Shown here: piece after piece, positions 46,700-55,548 of the stretch | Numbering within the stretch: the first letter of the stretch is position 1 | How the letters are laid out: each line of letters starts with the position of its first letter | NCBI RefSeq assembly: GCF_027887165.1 | Contig: NC_077228.1 | Location: forward strand, 110,626,086-110,690,085 | Reading direction: 5' to 3' | DNA length: 64,000 nt | DNA from: Monodelphis domestica | Lineage: Eukaryota; Chordata; Mammalia; Didelphimorphia; Didelphidae | The notes under the pieces: model-generated | The model's database searches: none | What the model saw: only the letters and a program-made list of their open reading frames with translations | What the model was told of the DNA's origin: nothing | Translations under genes and position numbers: made by a program

Positions 46700-47985
46700 C
46701 ATTTTTAATTTATTTTAAACATCCTTTCCTTTTTAAATTTTGAGTTCCAAATTTTCTTGCTCCCATACCCACCCCCACTAAGAAGGCCAAAAAGAAAAAT
46801 CAATTATGATGTGAAATCATGCAAAACATATTTCCATATTAGCTATTTAAAAAAAGAAAGTGTGAAAATTATACTAAAAATTGCGCTCAAATTTCATCAG
46901 GACATCTCCCTTGAGATGGATAGCATTTTTTCATCATGAGTGAAATTGTCTTAGATTATTATATTGATAAAAGTAGCCATGTCTTTCAGTTGATCATCAT
47001 TATAATATCGATGGTACTGTGCACAGTGATCTCCTCCTGGTCCTGCCATGGCTTTCTGAGACCATTTTCCTAATTATTTCTTATAGAATAAGAGTACTCC
47101 AATACAATCGTATGTCATAATTTGTTTGCCATTTCCCGATTGATAAGCATCTCTTTGATTTCTAATTCTTTGCTGCCACAAAAAGAGCTAATATGAATAT
47201 TTTTGTACATATAGTCCCTTCTTTTTCTTTTATCTCTTTGGGATATAGACTTAGTAGTGGTATTGCTAGGTCAAAAGGCATACACAATTTTATAATCCTT
47301 TGGGCATAAACCCAAATTGTTTTCCAGAATGGTTGGACCAGTTTACAACTCCACCAACAGTTCATGAGCATTTTTTCCTCATTCCCTCTAACATTTGTCA
47401 TGTCTGATATAGGTGACCTGGTTTCTTAGAGTTGTTTTAATTTACATTTTTCTAATCAATAGTGATGTAGAGCATTTTTCATATGACTATAGATAGTTTT
47501 GATTTCTTCTTCTGAAAGTGATTTGTTCATATAATTTGTCCATTTATCAATTGGGGAATGGCTCTTATATTTATAAATTTGACTCAGTTCCATACTCAGT
47601 ATATATTTGAGAAATGAGATCTTGGTCAGAAAAACTTGCTTTAAAATATTTGATATTACTTCATTTTGTCTATGGTATCTTTTTAGCAAAGTGTAGTTTC
47701 TCTGATGATCTCTTTTAATTAGGTCTGTTTTTGCTTTTGTTTTGTTCAAGATCAGGACTACTACCCCTACCTTTTTTTCCTTCAGCTGAAGAATATTAGA
47801 TACTACTCCAGCTCTTTATTTTAACTCTGGTGTGACTTTCTGTTTTGTATGTCACTTGTAAATGACCTATTGTTACATTCTGGTTTCTAATCCATTCAGT
47901 GATCTGCTTCTCATTTATGTGTGAATTCATCCCATTCACATTCACAATTATTATTACTATGTATTTCCCTTTATTCATTTTTTTT
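46700..47985 (-). pseudogene. Internally deleted L1: endonuclease start joined to the ORF2 C-terminus
   Basis: Minus-strand 47978-47796 encodes NVNGMNSHINEKQITEWIRN and then QNVTIGHLQ, the N-terminal L1 endonuclease. The segment 47749-47690 continues with NKTKAKTDLIKRDHQRNYTL. The frame then passes directly into SPIDKWTNYMNKSLSEEEIK (about 47560) and CWWSCKLVQPFWKTIWVYAQ (47360-47300), which belong to the C-terminal third. The rest of the endonuclease and the whole reverse transcriptase are absent. A 3' UTR follows to about 46700. Confidence 0.75.
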
Positions 47986-47999
47986 CTTCACCCCCCCTT

Positions 48000-48795
48000 C
48001 AAAAGATTATCTTTGAGTCTGTCAATACATCCTCCTCTTTTATCATCTCCCTTCCCATTCTTTTATTCTCTTTCCTTCCTATTTCTTTATTGGATAAGTT
48101 ATATTTCCATGCACAACTGAGCTTAAATGTATTCTTTCTTTGAACCAAATCTTATGAGAGTGGGGTTCAAGTATTGCCTTCCATCTCCTCCCCCATTTCC
48201 CCATTTCCTCTACCATTGTAAAAGCTCTTCCTTTATACCTTCTTAAAGGAAAGAATAGGGGATGAATTTCTACTCCCCATTTTATGATTCAGACAAAAAC
48301 AAGGGAAATTAGAGAATACAATGAGGGAAATCCAGTTACCTCATTTCAATAGTTTAACAGGACTCAAAATATCAGGAAGTAGAATTCCAGGTAATTCTGG
48401 ATCTTTACTTCTTCCGGTTTCTGATCATTATCCTTGCTCAAGAATTAGAGGAAATGATGGACTTTGGCTGCCTTGTTTTCAGGGCACTTTATCTTTTGGC
48501 TTGTCTAGGTTGAACTGTTAGAGCTTTTCCATGTACTCTAGTCACTTCCCTGTCTGACAGTAGCAGCTATAGTAAATGCTAACCAGATTGCTCCCATCTT
48601 CCAAATGGCTAGTCCATGGAAGTATGATAGGAAGTGATCAGTGGATGCAATCACATATAGATGTTGTCCACTCCATCCTATTGTATGTCTTCCTGCCCTA
48701 CAGTATACTGGAGCTGAGCTGGACAGGCTATCTTCTCTCTGTCCAGTAATGAGTCAGGGGTTCTCACTGCCTTTTTATTTTCCTCCCAACTTTAT
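48000..48795. other. Intergenic, probably L1 5' flank or unassigned
   Basis: Diffuse T-rich then mixed sequence. No confident family assignment. Confidence 0.35.
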
Positions 48796-48930
48796 TTATT
48801 TATTAAAAAACCCTTATTTTCTGTCCTAGTATCAATTCTAAGACAGAAAAGTGGCAAAGAGTAGGCAATCCAGTCAAGTCATTTGCCTAGGGTCATACAG
48901 CTAGAAAGGATCTGAGGTTAGATTTAATAA
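48795..48930 (-). repeat. Truncated class 1 SINE
   Basis: The tail (aacccttattttctgtccta) and body (gtcatttgcctagggtcata) are present in reverse; the tRNA head is missing. Confidence 0.75.
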
Positions 48931-48949
48931 AAAGAGTTGATATAAACAT

Positions 48950-49285
48950 TTTTGTCCAAATGGGTCCTTTCCTTCTTTCTTTTATTTCTTTGGGGTATAG
49001 CATAACAGTGATATCCCATGGTCAAGGGGAATTTACTGTTTGGTGAATTTTGGATCATGGTTTCCAATTACTTTCAAGGATGCCTAGGCTATTTTACAAC
49101 AGGGTATTAATGTACTTATTTCCCAAAGTTCCCTCCAACAATTACTATTTTCCTTCTTTGATCATTTCTGCCAAACTGATGGGTATGAAGTGGAACCTCA
49201 AAGTGCTTTCATTTGAACTTGTCTACTCATTAGTGATTTGGAACATTTTTTCTCATATGTTTGTGTATGGCTTAGATTTTGTCCT
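48950..49285 (-). repeat. L1 ORF2 C-terminal/3' fragment
   Basis: Reverse-strand landmarks include aagagttgatataaacattt, tctttggggtatagcataac and attagtgatttggaacattt. This third copy of the same L1 region lies near those at 43.9 and 47.2 kb. Confidence 0.65.
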
Positions 49286-49319
49286 TTGAAATCTTGGACA
49301 GTCTCATTTTACAAATGGC

Positions 49320-49930
49320 ATGTGTGTTACAAATTATGCTCTGTCTCCCTTTGTGAAGGATATCATGGATCCTAGTGTTATGGGGGTGAAGAGGTGCACC
49401 CCTGGGGTTCGGGAAGGATACTTTTTTGCAAGAATGCAAGTCTCCAAAACTTACCTTAAAAATAAGAAGAGAAATATATTAATTTCGAGAGTAATGGTGA
49501 AGAGGATATATAGTAATGCCAGGAGGATAGTACAGGTGGAACATCAAGATGGTAGGTTGCTCCTTGGGAAGATAGCATGGATGGAAAGGCTGTTTGCCTG
49601 GGAGGACAGCATGGATGGAAAAGCTGTCGCCCAGACAACATCAGTTCTGGGGATTTTATACTCTTTACAACATGCTATGTCATGGTGTGGACGTGACTCT
49701 AGAGTGGTAAACCCTCAGGCATTGTTAGGGGCTTGGTTATCTGACTGGGGTCTGCCTGGAGACATAGGGAATGATTCTCATAAAAGATTCCTTAGTTTTA
49801 GGGAACAGACAGATGTCTGAGATGTAGCCTGATGGAATCGAGGTATAGCCTGGAGGTGCATCTCTCTGTCCATCTTAAATCTTAAAGGAGGATCAAGGGA
49901 GGACAATCATCTCAGGGTCCTATAGGGGTC
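49320..49930. other. Unassigned segment with a 34-bp tandem repeat; possible LTR relic
   Basis: It contains a 166-codon plus-strand frame (49320-49820). The embedded tandem repeat, with GATAGCATGGATGGAAA at 49571 and GACAGCATGGATGGAAA at 49605, has a period of 34, which is not a multiple of three, and the two copies read in different frames. That argues against coding. A solo LTR or other retroelement piece is possible; I cannot place boundaries. Confidence 0.35.
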
Positions 49931-50269
49931 ATTAGATGTTTTAGGCTAGGAGTCACCAGGATGTAAGGGAGCAAAGGAATTTCCTTGATAATAGTTTGCC
50001 TGAGCTTCTGGGGGGTACAATGCCCATGTCACTAGGTTCTTCCATTGAGGAAAAATATGATACAGAAGTGTCAGCCTCAAAAGCATCATGCTTAGTATAG
50101 CAATATGATGGCTTTAAAGATTCTTTTCCAAAGGTGTCTCCCAAGACAATGTAAAATCATCTAAAAGATGTAACAACAGAGCTAACTTTATTCCATGATC
50201 ACAAGAAGCATATATAGAATCTTGGAGTTAGAAGGGAAAAACAGATGTAATCAAATCCAACTTTTCTTC

Positions 50270-50905
50270 ACTTTTGAGGTTGGTTTCTTTGCCCCAAAGT
50301 CTCTTTCTCCTTCAACCTGTCTTCTGCTGAGCTTTCAAATTGACTTTCCTGAAATGCAAGCCTGACAAGACCGCCCCACCCCATTCAATACATTCTCATG
50401 GCTCTCATTTACCTCCAGGATCAAGTTTTAAGTCCCATGTTTGACTTTTAAAACTATAACCTAAACTCCTTCCTCCCTTTTCAATCTTCTTATTCCTTCC
50501 TTTGTTCCAAGAAATCTATAGCCCAGTGACACTGGTCTCCTTCCACACATTAGAGTTTCCACTTCCCAATTCTGAATGTTTTCCCTGGTGGCTCTCTATA
50601 CCTGGAATTCTCTCCCTTCTCATCTCAGTCTCCTAGATTCCCTGGCTTCCTTTAAGCCTTAGTTGAAGTCTCACCATCTGCAAGAAACCTTTTGAAGCTC
50701 TCCTTAATCTTAATGCCTTCCCTCTGAAATTGTCTCCAGTTTATCCTGTATATATTTGGTTTGTACACAGTTATTTTATGTAGTCTCCCCTTGTAGATTG
50801 GGAGTTCTCTGAGGGCTGGAACTGTTTTTTGTCTATCTATTCTCAGTGTTTAGCACAGATTCTGGCACATAGTAGGAACTTAGTAAATGTCAATTGACTG
50901 GCTTT
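50270..50905 (+). repeat. L2/CR1-type LINE 3' end
   Basis: Includes acctccaggatcaagtttta, ctttaagccttagttgaagt, ccccttgtagattgggagtt and ggcacatagtaggaacttag taaatg. Confidence 0.75.
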
Positions 50906-51129
50906 TAAAAAGAAATTTTAGAAAAAGCAGAATCAAGGATTGCTTTTTTGGAAAATCCTGGTGCTCCCAAGCCTGACTTTAAACCTTGAAGTCTCCTCTC
51001 CTGAGACTTTCCTACACCAACAAAATCAACAGGTTTAGTCCCTATCCAGTTCTTAGTTTCCTATCTAGTCATAAAGAGCTGTAGTGTCTTTTTGACCCAT
51101 GACCTTTCTCCTTTCTCCTTCTAACTAGT

Positions 51130-51290
51130 GATCTCAGTTTCATTTGTGGCCCAGAGTGAGTCACTTGAGTTGGATTTAAGTTCCCTGGAGGCAGGGACTG
51201 TCTTCCCTTTCTTTCTCTCTTCCTAGGATTAATGATAGGTCCTATGTGCAGAATGGACATGTGGATGGTATTGACCGACTGACTTGGCTG
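51130..51290 (+). repeat. L2-type LINE tail
   Basis: Includes agttccctggaggcagggac and tgtcttccctttctttctct. Confidence 0.5.
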
Positions 51291-51299
51291 CCATTGTTG

Positions 51300-52080
51300 T
51301 CATTAACACAGGAACAAATTAAGACTGAGTAGGTTGATCTTTTGAGTTGGGGCCAAACCTCCATCAACAGGGGGCTCCAGTTTTCCAGGACTCCTAATTC
51401 TCCTTGAGCCTGTGTGCTCTATCTTCCCCCTTTGGCTCCCTCCCCTTGGGTGCACAAAGATGATGGAACTCTCCCGGACACATCTAATCTTCATTTTGGG
51501 CAGTAAGATGGGTGGGTGGGGGTCACCCGATATGGTTCCCCAGTCTTAATCAGGTCCTCATTGGCTCATGTCATTTTGGGCCAGGACTTTGCTGGAGCAT
51601 TTCTATGTATAAGCTCTCAGGGAGCCTGTGGGATTGGAATGTCTGTGTTCTTTGAGCCAGAATTTGCAGTTCCTCCTTCCTTTCCACACACCCCCTTCTC
51701 AAGCCTTTCACTCCTTGGGTGGGAGCTCAGAAAACATTCTTCTGGGGCCAGAGAGTGTCCTTTCTCAAACTAGGGGGAGAGCAAGAGGTGTCTCCCTAGC
51801 AGCCTTTCTCATATATTTTGTCAGGGCTCCAATTCCCATCCAGTCCTCATTCCACCCACTCCCAGGGATTGGATCCAAGAACCCCCTGGACCCATGCTAA
51901 GCTGGAGAAGAAAGCCTTACACCCCCTAGAGGCAGAAATCAAGAGGAGCTTGTAGGAAGGAGGAGAGTGGCTTGTGGAGGCTCTATGGTGATGCCAGGAC
52001 AAAGGTGGGCCATAGGGAAGAAGGGAAGGGCTAGTATCATGGCTAATGAGATGTGAATCAAGTCCTAGAGCACAGCTGCC
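51300..52080. other. Intergenic unique-looking DNA
   Basis: GC-moderate sequence without recognised repeats or exon matches. It lies about 2-3 kb beyond the predicted PM20D1 3' end. Confidence 0.35.
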
Positions 52081-52084
52081 TTTT

Positions 52085-52275
52085 TCTTTTTTCTTTCTTT
52101 TGAATTATTTTTATTTTTTTGAATTGAAAATTTGTATTTAATTAATTTAGAATATTTTCCCATGGTTACATGACTCAAGTTCTTTCCCTCCACTCTTCCT
52201 GCCCTCCCCCCCAGCCAACATGTAATTCCACTGGGTTTTACATGTATCATTGATCAAGACCTATTTCCATATTAT
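52085..52275 (-). repeat. L1-mobilised retroposon 3' end
   Basis: This is the reverse complement of the element at 52954-53212: accccagtggaatt-type text and gttacatgactcaagttctt are recognisable in reverse. Confidence 0.7.
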
Positions 52276-52283
52276 CTTTTTCT

Positions 52284-52488
52284 TATTTTTAAACCCTTAC
52301 CTTCTCTCTTGGAACGGATGCCAAGTTATCAGTTCTAAGGCAGAAGAGAGGTAAGGGCTAGGTAAAAGGGGTTAAGTGACTTGCCCAAGGTCACACAGCT
52401 AGGAAATGTCTGAGGCCACATTTGAACCCAGGACCTAGTTTCTAGGCTGAGTCTTCATCCACTGAGCCACCTAGCTGTACTCCCCCAC
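52284..52488 (-). repeat. Class 1 tRNA-headed SINE
   Basis: Includes ttaaacccttaccttctctc, ttaagtgacttgcccaaggt and actgagccacctagctgtac. Confidence 0.85.
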
Positions 52489-52940
52489 CCCCCAGCAACC
52501 TTTTTCAATCCTGTCCTTGAGCATTTTCACTGGGGCACAATGACTAGACACTGGGTCTCATTCCTGGCCCTGGCTGCCCTAGGACTCTTTTAACTATATA
52601 AAAGCCAAGGTTGGCACCAAAACCCCTATGTGACATGCCCCTAAAAAACTGAAATCCAAATAATTAAGGGAAAAAAACCTATTCAAGTCCTTCCTTTGAC
52701 CCCTACCCTGGAACCTGAATCTTTGAGATCATCTCTTCCATGGGCTATTAATAGGGGGTTCATATATCCCCACAGATTTCTAGGAGTCGTAGAACTTGGA
52801 TGGAAAAAAAGGCATCTTTATTTTCATTAATCTCTAACAGAAATTTAATATTCACTTCAGTTATTTAAAAATTTTAAATCTGAGAAGGGGTCCATAGGTT
52901 TCACAAGTCTGCCAAAAGATTCCATGACACAAAAAGTTTC

Positions 52941-53225
52941 AGAATCCCTCCTCCAAAAACGGTGGGAGTAGAAATGCAGAAGAAAAACAACTGCTTGATC
53001 ACTTGGTTCAATGGGGATATGACTGGGGATGTAGACTCCAAACGATCACCATAGTGCAAACATCAAGTGGAAATAGGTTTTGATCAAGGACACTTGTAAT
53101 ACCCAGTGGAATTGTGCATAGGCTATGGGAAGGGGTGGGGGTGGGGAAGAATATGATTCTTGTAACCAAGGAATAACGTTCTAAATTGACTAATTAAATT
53201 AAAAAAAAAAAAAGAATCCCTCCTC
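52941..53225 (+). mobile_element. Retroposon with a perfect 13-bp target-site duplication
   Basis: AGAATCCCTCCTC at 52941-52953 and 53213-53225 flanks a 259-bp element (52954-53212) ending in A13. The body includes actgcttgatcacttggttc, gggatgtagactccaaacga and cccagtggaattgtgcatag, a family common in marsupials. Confidence 0.85.
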
Positions 53226-53329
53226 GACTCCAACTTTCCTATTTCGCAGATGAAGAAACGGAGTCCCAGAGGTTTCTGTGACTTGGCCTAATAGAGAACA
53301 CCCAGGTGCTACCTGACTCTGGATTGAGT

Positions 53330-54300
53330 TACATTTTCTACTCTGGCTTGATTCCCTTTAGGGTAAATGCCAAAGAAATGGTCCAAAGGAGTAGGGGAGG
53401 GATGACAGGCTGACAGGACGGAGGGCCTGAGTGCAGGGGATGGGCAAGAGGAGGAAGCTGGTATCATGTCCACTGGAGCTCTGAAGAGTTTCTGCCAAGC
53501 CTGTCCACTGACCCCAGGGAAGTTCTGGGCTTGGCTCAAATAAAGGGAGCTTTCCTTTGCCCAACCCCCTCTGCACTTCCCTCCATTACCCTAACGACCC
53601 AGTGATCCACAAAGAGCAGCTCCTAAATCAGGCCAAGCAGCACCAGAGCTTGCAGGCCCCCCACCTGGTTGTCATGGAAACGGATTCCAATTTGTTAGGA
53701 GCTTCCTCCCTTCCCCTGACAGAGGCCAAGAGCCTCCTTCCATCCTTGTCTCATCTTCTAAATGAAAAATCTATCCTAAATCCCATTTCTTTTCCCTAGA
53801 CCCCAGAGCACCCTTCCCCCTGCCTTTGATCAAACTCAATCAGGCCATGGGGCTGGGCCAGGGCTGGGGCCCTGCTGGCTAGCGGCTGGGCAGAGAGGCT
53901 GGGGCCTCGAGGGCACTTGGACCCTCCCCTCTGTGAGTACAAAGCAGAGGGGCTGTGGGGCCGTGCCAGGGGAATGTTTCCGCAGATTAGCCCTGGCAGG
54001 GGTGCAGAGGGCAGGGGCAGCAGTGGAAGGAACAGGCCTGCAGGCCAAGTGGGAGGGAGAACGGCCCAGGGGAGCTGGGGGCAGCCCAAGGACAGGAGGC
54101 CCTTTTCCCTCCCAGCCCCAAGAATCAGGCCTCACTCAGGTTCCAGTCTCCCTCCCATTGCCTCCTCCCCTTGCTGCTCCCTGTTCCTAGTCACCCTCCC
54201 CACTTTGGGAGTCCCTTGGCCAGAGCCAGGCCTTTGTTTCCTAAAGAGTGACCAGAGTCAGAGCCCATTTTCTCAGGGATTGAGCTACTGTGTCTGATCA
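53330..54300. other. Region just downstream of the PM20D1 poly(A) signal
   Basis: GC-rich and repeat-poor from about 53350, apart from a MIR trace at 53225-53325. Open frames on both strands match nothing known. Confidence 0.4.
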
Positions 54301-54301
54301 C

Positions 54302-54311
54302 TTTATTTATT
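54302..54311 (-). terminator. PM20D1: Candidate PM20D1 poly(A) signal (two overlapping AATAAA)
   Basis: TTTATTTATT on the plus strand reads AATAAATAAA on the minus strand. Between the stop codon (55419) and here I see no AATAAA, ATTAAA or common single-base variant, so this would be the first usable signal. It gives a 3' UTR of about 1.1 kb containing the whole CT-rich tract. Confidence 0.45.
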
Positions 54312-54356
54312 TCATGTTGCATTGGCTCCTTTTATGTTTGGGTTTCTCCCAGCATA

Positions 54357-54428
54357 AGGGGGAGAGGGCAAAGGAGAGGGGAGGAGGGAGGGAAGAAAGG
54401 AGAGAGGGGGGAGAGAGAGAGACAGAGA

Positions 54429-54470
<42 letters not shown>

Positions 54471-54907
54471 GAGAGAGAAAGAGAGAGAGAGAGAAATAGA
54501 GAAAGAGAGAGGAGAGAGAGAGAAGAGGGAGAGAGAGAGAGAGAGAGAAATAGAGAGAAAGAGAGAGTAGAGAGAGAGGAGAGAGAAGGGAGAGAGGAGA
54601 GAGGAGAGGGAGAGGAGAGAGGAGAGGGAGAGAGAGAGAGAAAGAGAGCGAGAGCAAGAGAGAGAGAGAGAAGAGGGAGAGAGAGAAAGAGAGAGAGAGG
54701 GGGAGAGAGAAAGAGAGAGTAGAGAGAGAGGAGAGAGAAGGGAGAGAGGAGAGAGGAGAGGGAGAGGAGAGAGGAGAGGGAGAGAGAGAGGGAGAGAGAG
54801 AGGGAGAGAGAGAGAGAGGAGAGAGGGAGAGAGAGGAGAGAGGGAGAGAGAGAAGAGGGAGAGAGTGAGAGGAGAGGGAGAGAGAGAGGGAGAGAGAGAG
54901 AGGTGGG
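54357..54907. repeat. GA/CT low-complexity tract with a 152-bp higher-order repeat
   Basis: About 550 bp is almost pure purine on the plus strand, interrupted by a few C and T. A block of about 95 bp around the T at 54568 recurs almost exactly around the T at 54720, a spacing of 152 bp. The tract is therefore partly built from longer units and is not simple slippage of GA. Reverse-strand reading frames rich in Ser/Leu across it are composition artefacts. Confidence 0.9.
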
Positions 54908-55341
54908 GGAGGGAGGAAAGTATGAAAGTATGAGAGGGTCAGAAACTGGGGATCTCAGGGTCAGAATGACAGAGGAAAAGATATAATAGAAGCTGTGTAT
55001 AAAGGGCTAAGTATTACTGCCTAGAAATGAACATCTTCCATAGAAAAAAAATTTAACTATGAGTTTTAAGATTGCCCTTTGCTAACTCAGGTGCCCAGGC
55101 CTGAAAGTCAGCAAAGGTATCTGGGAGAGGCATACTCCATGGTGGTGGTGGTGGTGGGTGAGCAAATAAGGGCAGGGATCTTGGAGATTAGGCAATTAGC
55201 CTCTCCTCTCCATCACTGAACCTCTGCTCATGGACAGGTCTGCAGTTGTGGTAGGAAGGTGGTCTTTCCTGGGATAGTCCAAAAGTCTTCTGAACAATAA
55301 TGTTCATACCTCTCCCTCTCCATCCCAGTTTAGAGGTTGGC

Positions 55342-55391
55342 CACTTTGGAGGAAGGCTTAGCTTAGCACTTTGGAGGAAGGCGTAGCATCC
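55342..55391. repeat. 25-bp tandem repeat, two copies, in the PM20D1 3' UTR
   Basis: CACTTTGGAGGAAGGC occurs at 55342-55357 and again at 55367-55382. Both copies are followed by a TAGC-type spacer, giving a period of 25 bp. It starts about 30 nt downstream of the PM20D1 stop codon. Confidence 0.85.
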
Positions 55392-55418
55392 AGATAGATG
55401 GAGATGGTCACCTTCCTT

Positions 55419-55548
55419 TCACAGATCATGGGTGGCAGAATGAGGTACAGGGACCTTCTCAACATCTGCATTCTGGATCAGTTCAAACAGAAACATTACC
55501 TGGGTCTCATAGGCTTGAATGGAGATCTTCTCATTTAAGCCATGGAAA
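55419..55548 (-). CDS. PM20D1: PM20D1 terminal coding exon with stop
   Basis: The acceptor is tctctttcccag, and the split codon AG|T completes Ser. The exon encodes FHGLNEKISIQAYETQVMFL, FELIQNADVEKVPVPHSATH and DL, then TGA at 55421-55419. The His in FHGLNEK corresponds by alignment to the final zinc-binding His of aminoacylase-like M20 enzymes. The last ten residues diverge from the human tail I remember (EPVSHLHKL). Confidence 0.95.

Larger units (their letters stand above)
43335..46700 (-). pseudogene. Decayed L1: ORF2 remnant and 3' UTR, with nested insertions
   Basis: Translated on the minus strand, 45378-45196 gives WIGPANITKITILSKLIYLF and FIWENKKSRISRK, the region after the reverse transcriptase in L1 ORF2. 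The segment 44301-44000 gives YWRGCGKVGTLMQLVEFLTN and LFVVAKN, the C-terminal end. Stops and frameshifts are frequent. A 233-bp plus-strand L1 end (43504-43736) and a class 2 SINE (44935-45125) have inserted into it. Confidence 0.8.

Noticed and set aside
54307..54657. 116-codon Ser/Leu/Pro-rich minus-strand frame
   Set aside because: It is a direct translation of the CT repeat tract, with no start context or homology.
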